A DNA stretch of 64,000 bases from positions 8,829 to 72,828 of the forward strand of contig JARRKC010000014.1 of the NCBI GenBank assembly GCA_037388505.1. The letters are read 5' to 3'. This DNA is from JARRKC01 sp037388505. GTDB lineage: Bacteria; Acidobacteriota; UBA6911; RPQK01; JAPXNP01. Positions 44,202-53,565 of the stretch are shown piece after piece (positions within the stretch are counted from its first letter, which is position 1; the number at the start of each line of letters is the position of its first letter). Position numbers and translations under genes: made by a program. The notes beneath the pieces were generated by a model. That model saw nothing but the letters and a program-made list of their open reading frames with translations, did not search any database and had not been told where the DNA came from.

Positions 44202-44922
44202 GCGTCTCGCTTGTCTTCCCTGGAGGTCGTGACCTCTCGAGCGTGGTTCACCCCGAGCTCCGAAGATCAGCCGGGGGGAACGGGAGGACGGGAGAACCCG
44301 AGATGGGCGACTTCGACGCCCCGGGAAGAGCTGGGAGCATATCCCACTCCCGGAACCCGGCTTGCGCTTCGCACTTCGCGGGTAGGGACCCCAGACTCGC
44401 CGGAGGGGGAGTTACCGGCGAGTCCGGGGGTGCAGAAAGGGGTCGGGTCTTTGTCAGTCCTGGTGCCCGCGTCCGAGACCGTCGAGCGGCGAATCAGTCA
44501 AGACGCGACCTGTCTGCAAGAGGTGCCAGATCACGACCCGGTGTGATCGGGCCGTGACCTCGTGCAGGTGTGAGAAGCGTTCCCTCTTCGATTGGATAGT
44601 GTCCGTGATTCCCATTACCAGATCCACACACCGCAAATGCATCTTCCGTGCCAGAATCCCACCACAGCGCTTCTTCCGCCGCAGTCGCGGCCTCCGCGAG
44701 GCCGGCCGGTCTGCCGGACGACAGGGGTGAGTCACAGTGACCCGGGGAGCGTGTCCGATCTCCCCGCGGGTCCTACAAAGCTGGTCTTCTGTCCTTGGGT
44801 TGGACTAGAATGCTTGTGGTGACGCGCTCTCGCTGTCGGAAGGCTATATCGGCTTCTTGCAGTTGAACCAGATCATCGGCTCGACTTCGCGTACCGTCGC
44901 TACGAAGAGTGGGGAGTTGGAG
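44202..44922. other. Long gene-poor region between the ROK and EAL-HDOD genes
   Basis: 721 bases without a secure gene. It holds a fragment of the 16-base repeat family (44273-44303), then an open frame, 44443-44729, that lacks a start codon but encodes a cysteine-rich, zinc-ribbon-like string (VCKRCQ, SLFDWIVSVIP, QRFFRRSR) and may be a decayed gene. The final 100 bases include the EAL-HDOD gene's upstream sequence. Frame at 44857 begins with a TTG, but a better start is at 44923. Confidence 0.5.
44273..44303. repeat. Fragment of the dispersed 16-bp repeat
   Basis: GGAACGGGAGGACGGGAGA and then ACCCGAG is the reverse complement of the 2091-2170 unit with substitutions, roughly one and a half units. 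It lies about 70 bases after the ROK gene. Confidence 0.65.
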
Positions 44923-46158
44923 ATGCCAGCCGAAGAGGTCTTCCTGGCAAGGCAACCGATTTTCGATCGTACCAAGGCGGTTCATGCTTATGAACTGCTC
45001 TTTCGAGCCAGCCTGGAAAACCGCGCAGAATTCGCCGACGGGAGTCGAGCGACTTCTCACGTCATCGACACCGGTTTCTTCACCATGGGTTTGGAGCGCC
45101 TGACCGCCGGAAAGCCCGCGTTCATCAATTTCCCCAGGGACCTCCTGCTCAGGGAGTGGGCGACGTTGCTTCCCCCTAAACTGGCCGTCATCGAGATCTT
45201 AGAGGAGGTCGTTCCGGAACCCGAGATCCTTAAAGCCCTTGCGAGACTCAAGGAGCAGGGCTACGTCCTGGCACTGGATGACTTCGTCTGCACCGATGGC
45301 TATGAGCCACTGATCAAGCTTGCGGACGTCATCAAGGTCGACTTCCTGTTGACCGAGCCGGACGTGCGTCGCCAGCTCCTCGATCAGTTGAGTCAACTGG
45401 GACACCCCGGGCTCTCCCTCCTGGCGGAGAAGGTCGAGACCTATTCGGAGTTCGAGGAAGCCCTGGAGCTCGGATTCCGATACTTTCAGGGGTACTTCTT
45501 CAGCAAGCCATCCGTGTTGTCCGCGCGTCGAATTCCTGCCCACAAGATGACTTATGTCAGAATCTTGCAGGAGATCCAGAATCCGGCGTTGGACTTCGGC
45601 AAGTTGGAAGAGGTGATCAAGGGAGATCTCTCACTGACGACGAAACTTCTTCAATATATCAATGCGGCGGCGTTCCCCTGGCGGCGCCGCATTGAATCGG
45701 TCAGGCAGGCACTCGTGCTCCTGGGCGAAACGCCGCTGCGGAAGTGGGTCTCCGTCGTGGCGCTTTCGGAAATGATGAGCGACAAACCACGGGAACTCGC
45801 GGTAACCGCCTGTGTCCGCGGGCATCTCTGTGAAGGACTGGGAGCCACCATGACCCCGCGCCCGTCGGAACTGGACTGCTTCCTGGTGGGATCCTTCTCG
45901 ACGCTCAGTGCGATGCTGGACGTGGACCTCGAGGAAGGACTCAAGCAGCTTCCGCTCTCCCGGGACGTAGCCGACGCCCTGCGGGGCAAAGACAACCAAT
46001 TTGGCCGGATGCTCAAGGCCGTCCTCGCTTACGAGCAGGCGCAGTGGGCGGAAGCTGCGGCCCTGACCAAGTCCCTCGGCATTGCCGAGGACGTCCTGCC
46101 CAATCTCTACGTCGATGCCGTCAAATGGGCCGACCGAATCTTCGAGACGTCTCTCTGA
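44923..46158 (+). CDS. EAL-HDOD signalling protein, YuxH-like
   Basis: The 411-residue protein joins an EAL-type phosphodiesterase half to an HDOD half. The EAL half is degenerate: the region that should read E-A/V-L is HAYELLFR, with later FINFPRDLL, VIEILEEVVPEPE and LDDFVCTDGYEPLIKLADVIKVDF in place of the catalytic motifs, so c-di-GMP hydrolysis is doubtful. The HDOD half (from about residue 215) has LQYINAAAFPWRRRIESVRQALVLLGETPLRKWVSVV and VGSFSTLSAMLDVDLEE. Such proteins are regulators in motility or biofilm signalling. The ATG at 44923 follows a GGGGAG; a TTG at 44857 would add 22 residues. Confidence 0.88.
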   Translation: MPAEEVFLARQPIFDRTKAVHAYELLFRASLENRAEFADGSRATSHVIDTGFFTMGLERLTAGKPAFINFPRDLLLREWATLLPPKLAVIEILEEVVPEPEILKALARLKEQGYVLALDDFVCTDGYEPLIKLADVIKVDFLLTEPDVRRQLLDQLSQLGHPGLSLLAEKVETYSEFEEALELGFRYFQGYFFSKPSVLSARRIPAHKMTYVRILQEIQNPALDFGKLEEVIKGDLSLTTKLLQYINAAAFPWRRRIESVRQALVLLGETPLRKWVSVVALSEMMSDKPRELAVTACVRGHLCEGLGATMTPRPSELDCFLVGSFSTLSAMLDVDLEEGLKQLPLSRDVADALRGKDNQFGRMLKAVLAYEQAQWAEAAALTKSLGIAEDVLPNLYVDAVKWADRIFETSL

Positions 46159-46160
46159 TC

Positions 46161-46181
46161 CGCAGGCTCCAGCAGCCTGCG
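46161..46181. terminator. Hairpin between convergent EAL-HDOD and exporter genes
   Basis: CGCAGGCT (46161-46168) and AGCCTGCG (46174-46181) form a perfect eight-base stem with a five-base loop, immediately after the EAL-HDOD stop. It could stop transcription from both sides. No T-tract. Confidence 0.6.
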
Positions 46182-46196
46182 CGTCCCCTCCTTCAG

Positions 46197-47357
46197 CTAG
46201 TCCAGTCGCTTCTTGAATCGAAGAGCGCTGAACAGGAGCACCGCGAAACCCAGAATGAACAGGCCCAGCATCTGGGGCCACAGGATCTCGAAACCGACGC
46301 CCTTCAGAAAGACGCCTCGGGAGATCTCCAGGAAGTACCGGACAGCGTTCAGGTAGGTCAGGTACTGGACCGGCAGCGGCATATTGCGGATTGGAAAGGC
46401 AAAACCGCTCAACATGAAGGCAGGAAGGAAGAAGAAGAACGATCCCATCACCGCCTGCTGCTGCGTGTTCGACACAGTGGAGATCAGCAGACCCGTACCA
46501 AGCGTACTCAGCAGGAACAGGATGCTGCCGGCAAGGAGTACCAGAGGGCTCCCTCGAAACGGAATGCCGAAGACGAGGAGCGCAATCCCCGTAACGAAGA
46601 TCACTTCCACGATCCCGATCACAGCAAAAGGCAGGGTCTTGCCGAGGATCAGCTCCGACGCACGGATCGGGGTCACCATCAGCTGCTCCAGCGTCCCGAT
46701 CTCCTTCTCCCGCACTACGGCCATGGCCGTCAGCATGATCGTGACCAACGCGATGATGTTGACCACCACTCCCGGCACGAAGTAGTCCTGGCTCCGCAGC
46801 TCGGGATTGAACCAGATGCGGCTCTCGAGGCGGATACCCGCCTCCGGCAGTCGCACGGCGCTTCCTTTCTGGGACGTGACGCTCACCAGTCGTGACGCGA
46901 TCTGCTCACGTGCCTTCCTTTCGGCGAAGCCGGCCACGATCCGGCTGATGTAGTTCGCCGCGATGGCGGCGGTATTCGAATCCGTGCCGTCAAGGAGAGC
47001 TTGGATCGCCGGCTTTCTTCCCTTTTCAAGGTCGGCTTCGAAACTTTCAGGGACCCGAACGACAGCCAGAACCTGCCCTCGGTCGAGGATCTGCTCGACC
47101 CGGGCCTCGTCTTCCAACTCGCGGACGATTGTGAAATAGGGGGAAGCCTGAAAACCGGCAAGCAGCTCGCGGCTTGCCGGGCTCCGGTCCCGATCCATCC
47201 ATGCCAGTCGGCTGTTTTCGACGTCGAGGTTGACGGCATAGCCGAAGATGATCAACTGAAGGATGGGCGGACCGACCAGCAGGGCACGGGCACGGGGCTC
47301 CCGCAGAACCTGGAGGATCTCCTTCTTGAAGATGACTCCTATGCGACCGAGCCTCAT
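46197..47357 (-). CDS. ABC-2 exporter permease, YbhR/YhhJ-like (second)
   Basis: A 386-residue permease with an N-terminal helix, a large periplasmic loop (about 45-180), and five C-terminal helices. The start (GVIFKKEILQVLREPRARALL, then VNLDVENSRLAWMDRDRSPASREL) and the cytoplasmic VREKEIGTLEQLMVTPIRASELILGK loop match the YbhS/YbhR/YhhJ drug-export permeases. It ends the seven-gene operon and overlaps the preceding permease gene by four bases; the two probably form a heterodimer. Confidence 0.92.
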   Translation of the reverse strand: MRLGRIGVIFKKEILQVLREPRARALLVGPPILQLIIFGYAVNLDVENSRLAWMDRDRSPASRELLAGFQASPYFTIVRELEDEARVEQILDRGQVLAVVRVPESFEADLEKGRKPAIQALLDGTDSNTAAIAANYISRIVAGFAERKAREQIASRLVSVTSQKGSAVRLPEAGIRLESRIWFNPELRSQDYFVPGVVVNIIALVTIMLTAMAVVREKEIGTLEQLMVTPIRASELILGKTLPFAVIGIVEVIFVTGIALLVFGIPFRGSPLVLLAGSILFLLSTLGTGLLISTVSNTQQQAVMGSFFFFLPAFMLSGFAFPIRNMPLPVQYLTYLNAVRYFLEISRGVFLKGVGFEILWPQMLGLFILGFAVLLFSALRFKKRLD

Positions 47358-48487
47358 GCGATCTTACCCTTCACCTTTTGGGTCGCTGCAAGCGCCACGA
47401 CAACGGCAAAGATCGTTAGAAAGAGGATTTCGATTCCGATGACCGACATACCCACCCCTTTCAGGAAAATGTCTTTCAGAACCGTGACGAAGTAGCGCGC
47501 CGGAATCACATACGTGAAGGCCTGAACCGGGACGGGCATGTTCTGAATGGCGAAGACGAAACCCGAGAGGAGAAACGCGGGCAGGAACGACGAGACCATC
47601 CCCAGCTGAAAAGCAAGCAACTGACTACGGACTGTTGCGGAAAGAAAGATCCCCCAGCACAGTGCGCCGGCCATGAACACGAAACAGCTGACGGCCAGGA
47701 GCAGAAGGTTTCCGCGGAGAGGGACTCCGAAAACGAACACCCCGAGGACCACTGCCAGAAGAGTATCGGCCATGCCCAGGGCGAAATATGCGGACATCTT
47801 GCCCAAAACCAGCTCTAGGGGCCGGACGGGACTTGAAAGGAGCTGCTCCATCGTTCCCATCTCCCATTCTCGGGCGATCGTCAGCGAAGTGAGAAGCGCG
47901 GCGATGATCATCAGAATGACCGCGATCAATCCGGGCACGATGTAGTTCTTCGACTCAAGTGTCGTGTTGTACCAGATCCGCGGCCTCAACTGGAGCGGCG
48001 ACTCGAAGCTTCTTCCCAATTGGTGCTCCAGGATCCGGTCCCGAATCTGCTGAGACCAGTCGGCCGTGATTCCGGTGGCATATCCGAGAGCGATGGACGC
48101 TGTATTGGAATCGGTCCCGTCCAAAAGCAGTTGAACGACCCCGACATCGCCGCGGCGAAGATCAGCGCCGTAGTTCCTTGGAATCGTGAGAACGGCCAGG
48201 CAGGTCCCTCGATCAATGAGTGCTTCCGCCTCCGCGTAGTTATCGATTGTCGTGACCAAATCGAAGTAGCGGGAGCCCGAGAAGCGCGAGGCCAGTTCGC
48301 GACTGTCGGGCGTCCGATCCTGGTCGAACAGGGCAAGCGGAATCCGGTCCACATCCAGCGTCAGAGCATAGCCGAAGAGTGCCATCATCACCACCGGTAA
48401 CGCCAGGGACATCGCCAAGCTGCGGGGATCCCTGAGGATGTGCAGGAATTCCTTGCGGGCGATCGCTCGAAAACGCCGGAAGCTCAC
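47354..48487 (-). CDS. ABC-2 exporter permease, YbhS-like (first)
   Basis: The 377-residue partner of the permease gene that follows. It has the same layout: RAIARKEFLHILRDPRSLAMSLALPVVMMALFGYALTLDVDRIPLALFDQDRTPDSREL, a soluble loop, then AREWEMGTMEQLLSSPVRPLELVLGK and four or five helices. It overlaps the upstream ATPase gene by four bases. The substrate is unknown; YbhFSR in E. coli exports drugs and sodium or lithium ions. Confidence 0.92.
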   Translation of the reverse strand: MSFRRFRAIARKEFLHILRDPRSLAMSLALPVVMMALFGYALTLDVDRIPLALFDQDRTPDSRELASRFSGSRYFDLVTTIDNYAEAEALIDRGTCLAVLTIPRNYGADLRRGDVGVVQLLLDGTDSNTASIALGYATGITADWSQQIRDRILEHQLGRSFESPLQLRPRIWYNTTLESKNYIVPGLIAVILMIIAALLTSLTIAREWEMGTMEQLLSSPVRPLELVLGKMSAYFALGMADTLLAVVLGVFVFGVPLRGNLLLLAVSCFVFMAGALCWGIFLSATVRSQLLAFQLGMVSSFLPAFLLSGFVFAIQNMPVPVQAFTYVIPARYFVTVLKDIFLKGVGMSVIGIEILFLTIFAVVVALAATQKVKGKIA

Positions 48488-49428
48488 CGTCGCTCTCCTC
48501 TCTGCGCCTCTTCCACCCGCAACACGAAGACGTCCTCGATGCTTGGCCGAACCTCCTCCAGCCTGCGCACCGTGATTCCCCGTTCCCGGAATTTCCGACG
48601 AATCGCAGATTCTGCCTCCTCGATGTCCCGGGTGCGGATGCGTAGACCGTTCCCAAAGATCGCCAGATCCAAAACCGCCTCGTCACCTTCCAGAAGACGC
48701 ATACCGGCCAGCATGTCGGAGGATTCGAGCTGAAGAAACCGACTGTCGGAAAGACTTCGTCTCAGCCCCGCAGGAGCATCCAGCGCGATGATGGCGCCGG
48801 CATCCATGAGGGCCAGCCGATGACAGTACTCGGCCTCGTCCATGTAGTGGGTCGTCACAAAGATGGTCCGTCCTTCCCCGGAAAGCTGGTAGATCAGATC
48901 CCAGAAGCGCCGCCTCGCCAGCGGGTCGACGCCGGAGGTCGGCTCGTCCAGAAACAAGATCGGCGGTTCGTGGAGAATCGCGCAGCCGAGCGCGAGTCGC
49001 TGTTTCCATCCGCCCGGAAGGAGAGAGGTCCCCGTGCGGCGTCGATCGCCCAGGTCGAGCAGGTCCAGGATTTCCTCTTTTCGCTTCTTTCTCCGGCTGT
49101 TGGAGAGCCCGTAGATCCCGGAAAAGAAGTCGAGGTTCTCCTCTACCGTCAGTTCATCATAGAGTGAGAACTTTTGGGACATGTAGCCGATCGTCTGTTT
49201 GATGCTCTCCGGCTGACGGTAAACGTCGAAGCCGCCGACCCGGGCTTCTCCTGAAGTCGGTGCGAGAAGGCCACACAACATGCGGATCGTGGTCGATTTC
49301 CCCGCCCCGTTCGAGCCCAGGAAGCCGAAGACCTCTCCCGCATGAACCGAAAAGGTTACGCGATCGACGGCTACGAAATCGCCGAACTTCCGTGTCAGGT
49401 CGCGGGTTTCGACAGTGATCTCGTCCAT
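48484..49428 (-). CDS. Exporter ATP-binding protein (second ATPase)
   Basis: A 314-residue ATPase. Walker A is GSNGAGKSTT, the signature is a degenerate LLPGGWKQRLALG (in place of LSGGQ), Walker B is ILFLDEPTSGVDP and the switch is FVTTHYMDEAEYC. The C-terminal 85 residues resemble the DrrA-type extension. It overlaps the first ATPase by one base. Together they correspond to the two halves of the fused E. coli YbhF. Confidence 0.93.
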   Translation of the reverse strand: MDEITVETRDLTRKFGDFVAVDRVTFSVHAGEVFGFLGSNGAGKSTTIRMLCGLLAPTSGEARVGGFDVYRQPESIKQTIGYMSQKFSLYDELTVEENLDFFSGIYGLSNSRRKKRKEEILDLLDLGDRRRTGTSLLPGGWKQRLALGCAILHEPPILFLDEPTSGVDPLARRRFWDLIYQLSGEGRTIFVTTHYMDEAEYCHRLALMDAGAIIALDAPAGLRRSLSDSRFLQLESSDMLAGMRLLEGDEAVLDLAIFGNGLRIRTRDIEEAESAIRRKFRERGITVRRLEEVRPSIEDVFVLRVEEAQRGERR

Positions 49429-50378
49429 TAGACCGCTCTCTCTGCCGTCAGCGTGATGAAAACGTCTTCCACCGAGGTCGGCACCGGCTCGATCGAGACT
49501 TTGCCATATCCTCTCGACTCGAGGAATCGATTCAACTCGCTGACCGTGACTTCGGGCTCGAGCATGACTCGGACACTCGCCCCGGACGGGCGAACGCTTT
49601 GAGCCGGAGGCCAGTCTTCGAGCACCCGCCGACAGCCGCGCACGTCATCGCAATGCAGCCGGAAACACCGGCCCGTCACATGCCCGCCAAGTGCGTCGGG
49701 AGCGTCACACAGGATCAGCCGCCCCTCGTGCATCAGACCGACCCGATTGCAGCGCTCGGCCTCGTCCAGATAGGCCGTCGAGACAACCACCGTCAGCCCC
49801 CTTCTGACCAACTGGTAAAGGATGACCCAAAAGTCCCTTCGCGAAATCGGATCGACGCCGTTCGTCGGCTCATCCAGGAAAAGCACCTCCGGCTCGTGCA
49901 GGAGCGCGCACATGAGCGCCAGCTTTTGCTTCATTCCGCCCGACAGTTTGCCCGCTTGCCGATCGCGAAAGGGTGCCATCCGCGTCATGGAGAGTAGCTG
50001 CTCCATGAGATCGGCTCTCTTCTCGTCGCGAAGGCTGAACAGCTCCGCATAGAAATCGAGATTCTCCTTGACCGTCAGGTCGACGTAGAGCCCAAAGCGC
50101 TGAGCCATATAGCCGATGCGATCTCTCACCCGTGCAGGCTCCCGAGCCACATCCAGTCCGCAGACTTCGACGGACCCGTCGGACGGGTCCATCAGTCCAC
50201 AGAGCAGCCGCATCGTGGTCGTCTTCCCCGCCCCATCGGGACCCACCAGACCGAAGATCTCCCCTGAACGAATCTCGAGATTCAGCGAGTCGACGGCTGT
50301 CAGTTCGCCGAACCGCCGGGTCAGGCCCCGCACGCGAACCACCACCGACGTTTCCGCGGTATTACCGGCCTGCTTCAC
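49428..50378 (-). CDS. Exporter ATP-binding protein (first ATPase)
   Basis: The 316-residue partner ATPase has Walker A GPDGAGKTTT, a canonical-like signature KLSGGMKQKLALM, Walker B VLFLDEPTNGVDP, and the VVSTAYLDEAERC switch, where the usual histidine is tyrosine (TAYLDE). The altered switch suggests unequal catalytic roles in the ATPase pair. It follows hlyD with a four-base overlap. Confidence 0.93.
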   Translation of the reverse strand: MKQAGNTAETSVVVRVRGLTRRFGELTAVDSLNLEIRSGEIFGLVGPDGAGKTTTMRLLCGLMDPSDGSVEVCGLDVAREPARVRDRIGYMAQRFGLYVDLTVKENLDFYAELFSLRDEKRADLMEQLLSMTRMAPFRDRQAGKLSGGMKQKLALMCALLHEPEVLFLDEPTNGVDPISRRDFWVILYQLVRRGLTVVVSTAYLDEAERCNRVGLMHEGRLILCDAPDALGGHVTGRCFRLHCDDVRGCRRVLEDWPPAQSVRPSGASVRVMLEPEVTVSELNRFLESRGYGKVSIEPVPTSVEDVFITLTAERAV

Positions 50379-51571
50379 CGACCTCCCTTCCCATCCAGGA
50401 GCAGCTCGGCATTGACCGGCATATTCAGCTTGAGCTCCTGTTCTGGATTGGCGATGTCGACCTTGATGCGGTAAACGAGCTTGACCCGCTCCTGCTGTGT
50501 TTCGATTTGTTTCGGAGTGAATTCCGCCTCGGAAGCGATAAAGGAAACCCGCCCATCGTAAGCCTTGTTCGGGTACGAATCGGTCGTGACTCTCACCGGC
50601 ATCCCCAACTTGACACGACCGAGCTGTGTTTCGGGAATGTAGCCCCGCACCCAGGGATGAGCCAGGTCTCCCAGCGTGACCACCGACGAACCTGCTGCCA
50701 CGACTTCGTCTTCCTCGGCCGACTTCACCAGCACGACGCCGTCGAAGGGTGCCAAGGCGCTGGTATCGTCGATCTGAGTTTCGATTTGAGCGATGCGGGC
50801 TCTCAGAGCCTCGGCCTCGGTCTCGAGTGTCTTGAGCGCCTGCTGGTTCCGCTCGATCTCGAGGTGGGTCGACTCGGTCTGTTTCAGGGCTGCCTTGGCC
50901 CGGCTGAGATTCTCCCGTGCGACCTGGATGTCTTGCCGACGTGGTCCTTCCACGACCAGGTTGTATCGCTCACGGGCCTGCTTCGCGGCGCCCTGAGCAG
51001 TCTCATACGCGGAGCGGCTCTGATCGTGCTGAGCTCGAGAGATGTCTTCGGTCGCAAACAGGTCTTGCGCGCGCTGCCAGTCTTTTTGGGCTCTGTCGAA
51101 GGAGGCTTCTGCAATGGCAACAGCGGCTTGAGCTTCTTGAATTTCCTGCGGTCGCGATCCCTCGAGCAGACGGTCGAGGGTCGCCTGCGCCTGACCGATC
51201 TCGGCCTGACGCTGCTCGATCTGGGCTTCCAGACTCTGTTTCTGGAACGCGATGAGAGTCTGCAGCTCCTTCTTCCGTGACGCATTGCCACGCAGCTGTG
51301 CTTCAGCCTCACGCTTTTGATCCTGAAGCTGCCGGTCGTCCAGGCGCGCGACCAACTGGGACTTCTGGACGGAATCTCCCTCATCGACCAGCAGTTCGAC
51401 CATCCGACCTGGGAATTTAAAGGCGACATCGGTCTGCAGCAGCTCGATATTGCCGGTGAAGACGATCCCGTTCTGATCGCCGTTCAGACCGCTGCGCGGC
51501 CAGAAAACGACCGCGAGTATCGCTGCTGCGGCTAACACCGTGAGAATGATGACGAAGCGCCATTTCTTCAT
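50375..51571 (-). CDS. HlyD-family periplasmic adaptor, YbhG-like
   Basis: The 398-residue membrane-fusion protein has one N-terminal helix (WRFVIILTVLAAAAILAVVFW), a lipoyl-like half (FKFPGRMVELLVDEGDSVQKSQLVARLDD), a long alpha-helical hairpin of heptad-rich coiled coil (about residues 90-255) and a beta-barrel return (DTSALAPFDGVVLVKSAEEDEVVAAGSSVVTLGDLAHPWVRGYIPETQLG). It links the inner-membrane exporter to TolC. The ATG at 51571 has GGAAGGA six bases upstream. The TolC gene lies 17 bases before it. Confidence 0.93.
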   Translation of the reverse strand: MKKWRFVIILTVLAAAAILAVVFWPRSGLNGDQNGIVFTGNIELLQTDVAFKFPGRMVELLVDEGDSVQKSQLVARLDDRQLQDQKREAEAQLRGNASRKKELQTLIAFQKQSLEAQIEQRQAEIGQAQATLDRLLEGSRPQEIQEAQAAVAIAEASFDRAQKDWQRAQDLFATEDISRAQHDQSRSAYETAQGAAKQARERYNLVVEGPRRQDIQVARENLSRAKAALKQTESTHLEIERNQQALKTLETEAEALRARIAQIETQIDDTSALAPFDGVVLVKSAEEDEVVAAGSSVVTLGDLAHPWVRGYIPETQLGRVKLGMPVRVTTDSYPNKAYDGRVSFIASEAEFTPKQIETQQERVKLVYRIKVDIANPEQELKLNMPVNAELLLDGKGGR

Positions 51572-51588
51572 GACACGTCCTTCCAGGC

Positions 51589-52932
51589 TCAAGGGTTCAA
51601 GTCTCGGATGAGTGTCCCCGTTGATTCAGCCAACTGGATCCGGGAGAGGTTGAATCGATAGAGGGCCGAGATCCGGCTCTCGTCGGCCTCCGCCAGATGT
51701 GTCTGAGCCTCGGTCACTTCCAGACTCGTGGTCACGCCCGCCCGATAGCGTCGCTCAGCCTGCTGCAACTCGCGCTCGGCCAGCGCCTTTCCCTGATCCG
51801 CCACGGTCAGCTGATCCCGGGCGAGGCGCAGCGCGGAGAGTGCCAGCCGGACCTCGAGGCTGATCTGCTCTTGCAGGTCCTGTACTTTGACCCGTTCCTG
51901 GCGGACTCGAATCGATTCCTCTCCTCTCCTCGCGTCCATGGCACCCCCGTCGAAGATCGGAATTTCAAGAGTCACACCTGCGGCCCAGGTCGGAATGCTG
52001 TTGGCCGCGCCCGGGCCGATGGTGCCATAGTTGGCGAATCCCACCAGAGCCGGCATACGCTCAGCCTTGGCTGCCGAGTAGGCCCGTCTCGCGGCTTCCA
52101 GCCTGCTCAGTTGAGACTGCAGATCGCTACGGTGTTCCAGGGCGCGATCCACAGCAGCCTGTTCGTTTGGGATCGGCAGATCCGAAGGCTGCTCCAGATC
52201 GTCGGTCAGGATGAGATCCTCCGTCAGTTCGACGCCCAGCCACCGCTTCAACCGGAGAAGCGAGGTCGCATGTGCTTCGCGGGCGGCAAGATAGACCTGC
52301 TCTTGCTGTGAGAGCTTCACCTCGGCTCGCGTGACTTCGACGGCGATTCCCGTGCCCGTTTCCAGCTGGTGACGAGCCAGATCCAGGAGCTCGCGGGCGA
52401 GGTCGCGGTTGGCCGTCGCCGTCTCCACCCGTGCCCGATCACGCAGAACCGCCAGATAGGCTGAAGCCGTGGCTCCAGCCACTGAGTCGCGGACATTCTC
52501 GCCGGCCAGCTCTGAAGTCCGGATGGCCTCGCGCGCTGAGCGGAAACGCTGGAACAGGCTCCAGTTAAACACCACCTGATTGACGGAACCGCGGGCATCG
52601 AAGGTGGAGAAAGGACCCACCAGAGTGGAAGGCAGGATCGCGCGGGCGAAATCGAGACCCTGGGCCTCGAGATTGACCGTCTGGCGGCGCTGCGCAACAG
52701 ACCCGGCCACCTGAGGCAGAAGACCGGAGCGCACTTCGGCGGCCCGCGCTCGACTCTCGGCCACGGTTTCATCAGCCAACCGAACCTGTGGGTTGCCCTG
52801 CTCCGAAAGTGCCAGGGCGACAGCCTCGCGCAAGCCTAGGGATCGAATCTCCCCGTGCAGGGAAGCCGCCGCCAGTGCAAAAACCGGAATTCCGACGAGG
52901 AACAGGAGTTGACTACGTCTCACAAAATACAT
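51589..52932 (-). CDS. TolC-family outer-membrane efflux protein
   Basis: A 447-residue outer-membrane channel. A signal peptide (residues 1-27; FVRRSQLLFLVGIPVFALAAA) is followed by two OEP repeats rich in long helices, for example LGLREAVALALSEQGNPQVRLADETVAESRARAAEVRSG and DLARHQLETGTGIAVEVTRAEVKLSQQEQVY. The second repeats the pattern with QAERRYRAGVTTSLEVTEAQTHLAEADES. Because the TetR stop is 14 bases upstream, the ATG at 52932 (GGAG five bases before it) is preferred over an ATG at 52950. Confidence 0.93.
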   Translation of the reverse strand: MYFVRRSQLLFLVGIPVFALAAASLHGEIRSLGLREAVALALSEQGNPQVRLADETVAESRARAAEVRSGLLPQVAGSVAQRRQTVNLEAQGLDFARAILPSTLVGPFSTFDARGSVNQVVFNWSLFQRFRSAREAIRTSELAGENVRDSVAGATASAYLAVLRDRARVETATANRDLARELLDLARHQLETGTGIAVEVTRAEVKLSQQEQVYLAAREAHATSLLRLKRWLGVELTEDLILTDDLEQPSDLPIPNEQAAVDRALEHRSDLQSQLSRLEAARRAYSAAKAERMPALVGFANYGTIGPGAANSIPTWAAGVTLEIPIFDGGAMDARRGEESIRVRQERVKVQDLQEQISLEVRLALSALRLARDQLTVADQGKALAERELQQAERRYRAGVTTSLEVTEAQTHLAEADESRISALYRFNLSRIQLAESTGTLIRDLNP

Positions 52933-52946
52933 CGCCTCTCCTTCTG

Positions 52947-53555
52947 TCATTCCTGCTGAAAACGGCGCCGACCCTCATCGGTGAGGATCCCGTTGGTGAG
53001 TACGCTCATGATGCCCCTGAACACCTGGGCCGCCGTGAAGGGCACCCTCGCCAACACCTCTGGACTAACTGCCCTGTGAACGAGGGTATTCAAAAGAAGG
53101 AGGAAAAGATCGAGGTTGAGATCCGATCGAAACAGACCTCCGGCCTGGCCATCCGTAAAGATAGACCGAAAGAAAGTCTGGATGTTCTGTGTTCTATGCT
53201 GATCAATTTCATCCCACAACTCGGGAGCACTACGCTGCATGTCGAGGAGAAACTGCCGAGAAGGCCGCGGCAACGCCTCCGAAATGAATGGAATCACCCG
53301 CTGGAGCTTCTCGATGGGATTCAGGTCCCGGTTCTCGGCGATCGCCGTCAAACCGCTGGTGATGATCCCGACCTGTTGCATCAGTGCGGCTCGGAGCAGC
53401 TCCCTCTTACTCGGAAAGTGCTCGTAAACGGTGCGTTTGCTCATCCCCAGCTCGTAGGCGAGCTCGTCCATAGTCACATGGACAAACCCGCGCGCGAGGA
53501 ACATCTCACGGCCCTTCTGAAGAATGCGATCGGCTGCCGTACTCGTGTCCGTCAT
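52947..53555 (-). CDS. TetR/AcrR-family transcriptional regulator
   Basis: This 202-residue repressor probably controls its own efflux operon. The N-terminal helix-turn-helix is FARGFVHVTMDELAYELGMSKRTVYEHFPSKRELLRAAL; the C-terminal ligand domain is helical and not diagnostic. The gene heads the operon, as cecR does upstream of ybhGFSR in E. coli. A matching promoter (53581-53609) and an inverted repeat (53566-53600) lie directly upstream. Confidence 0.92.
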   Translation of the reverse strand: MTDTSTAADRILQKGREMFLARGFVHVTMDELAYELGMSKRTVYEHFPSKRELLRAALMQQVGIITSGLTAIAENRDLNPIEKLQRVIPFISEALPRPSRQFLLDMQRSAPELWDEIDQHRTQNIQTFFRSIFTDGQAGGLFRSDLNLDLFLLLLNTLVHRAVSPEVLARVPFTAAQVFRGIMSVLTNGILTDEGRRRFQQE

Positions 53556-53565
53556 GGTTTTAAAC

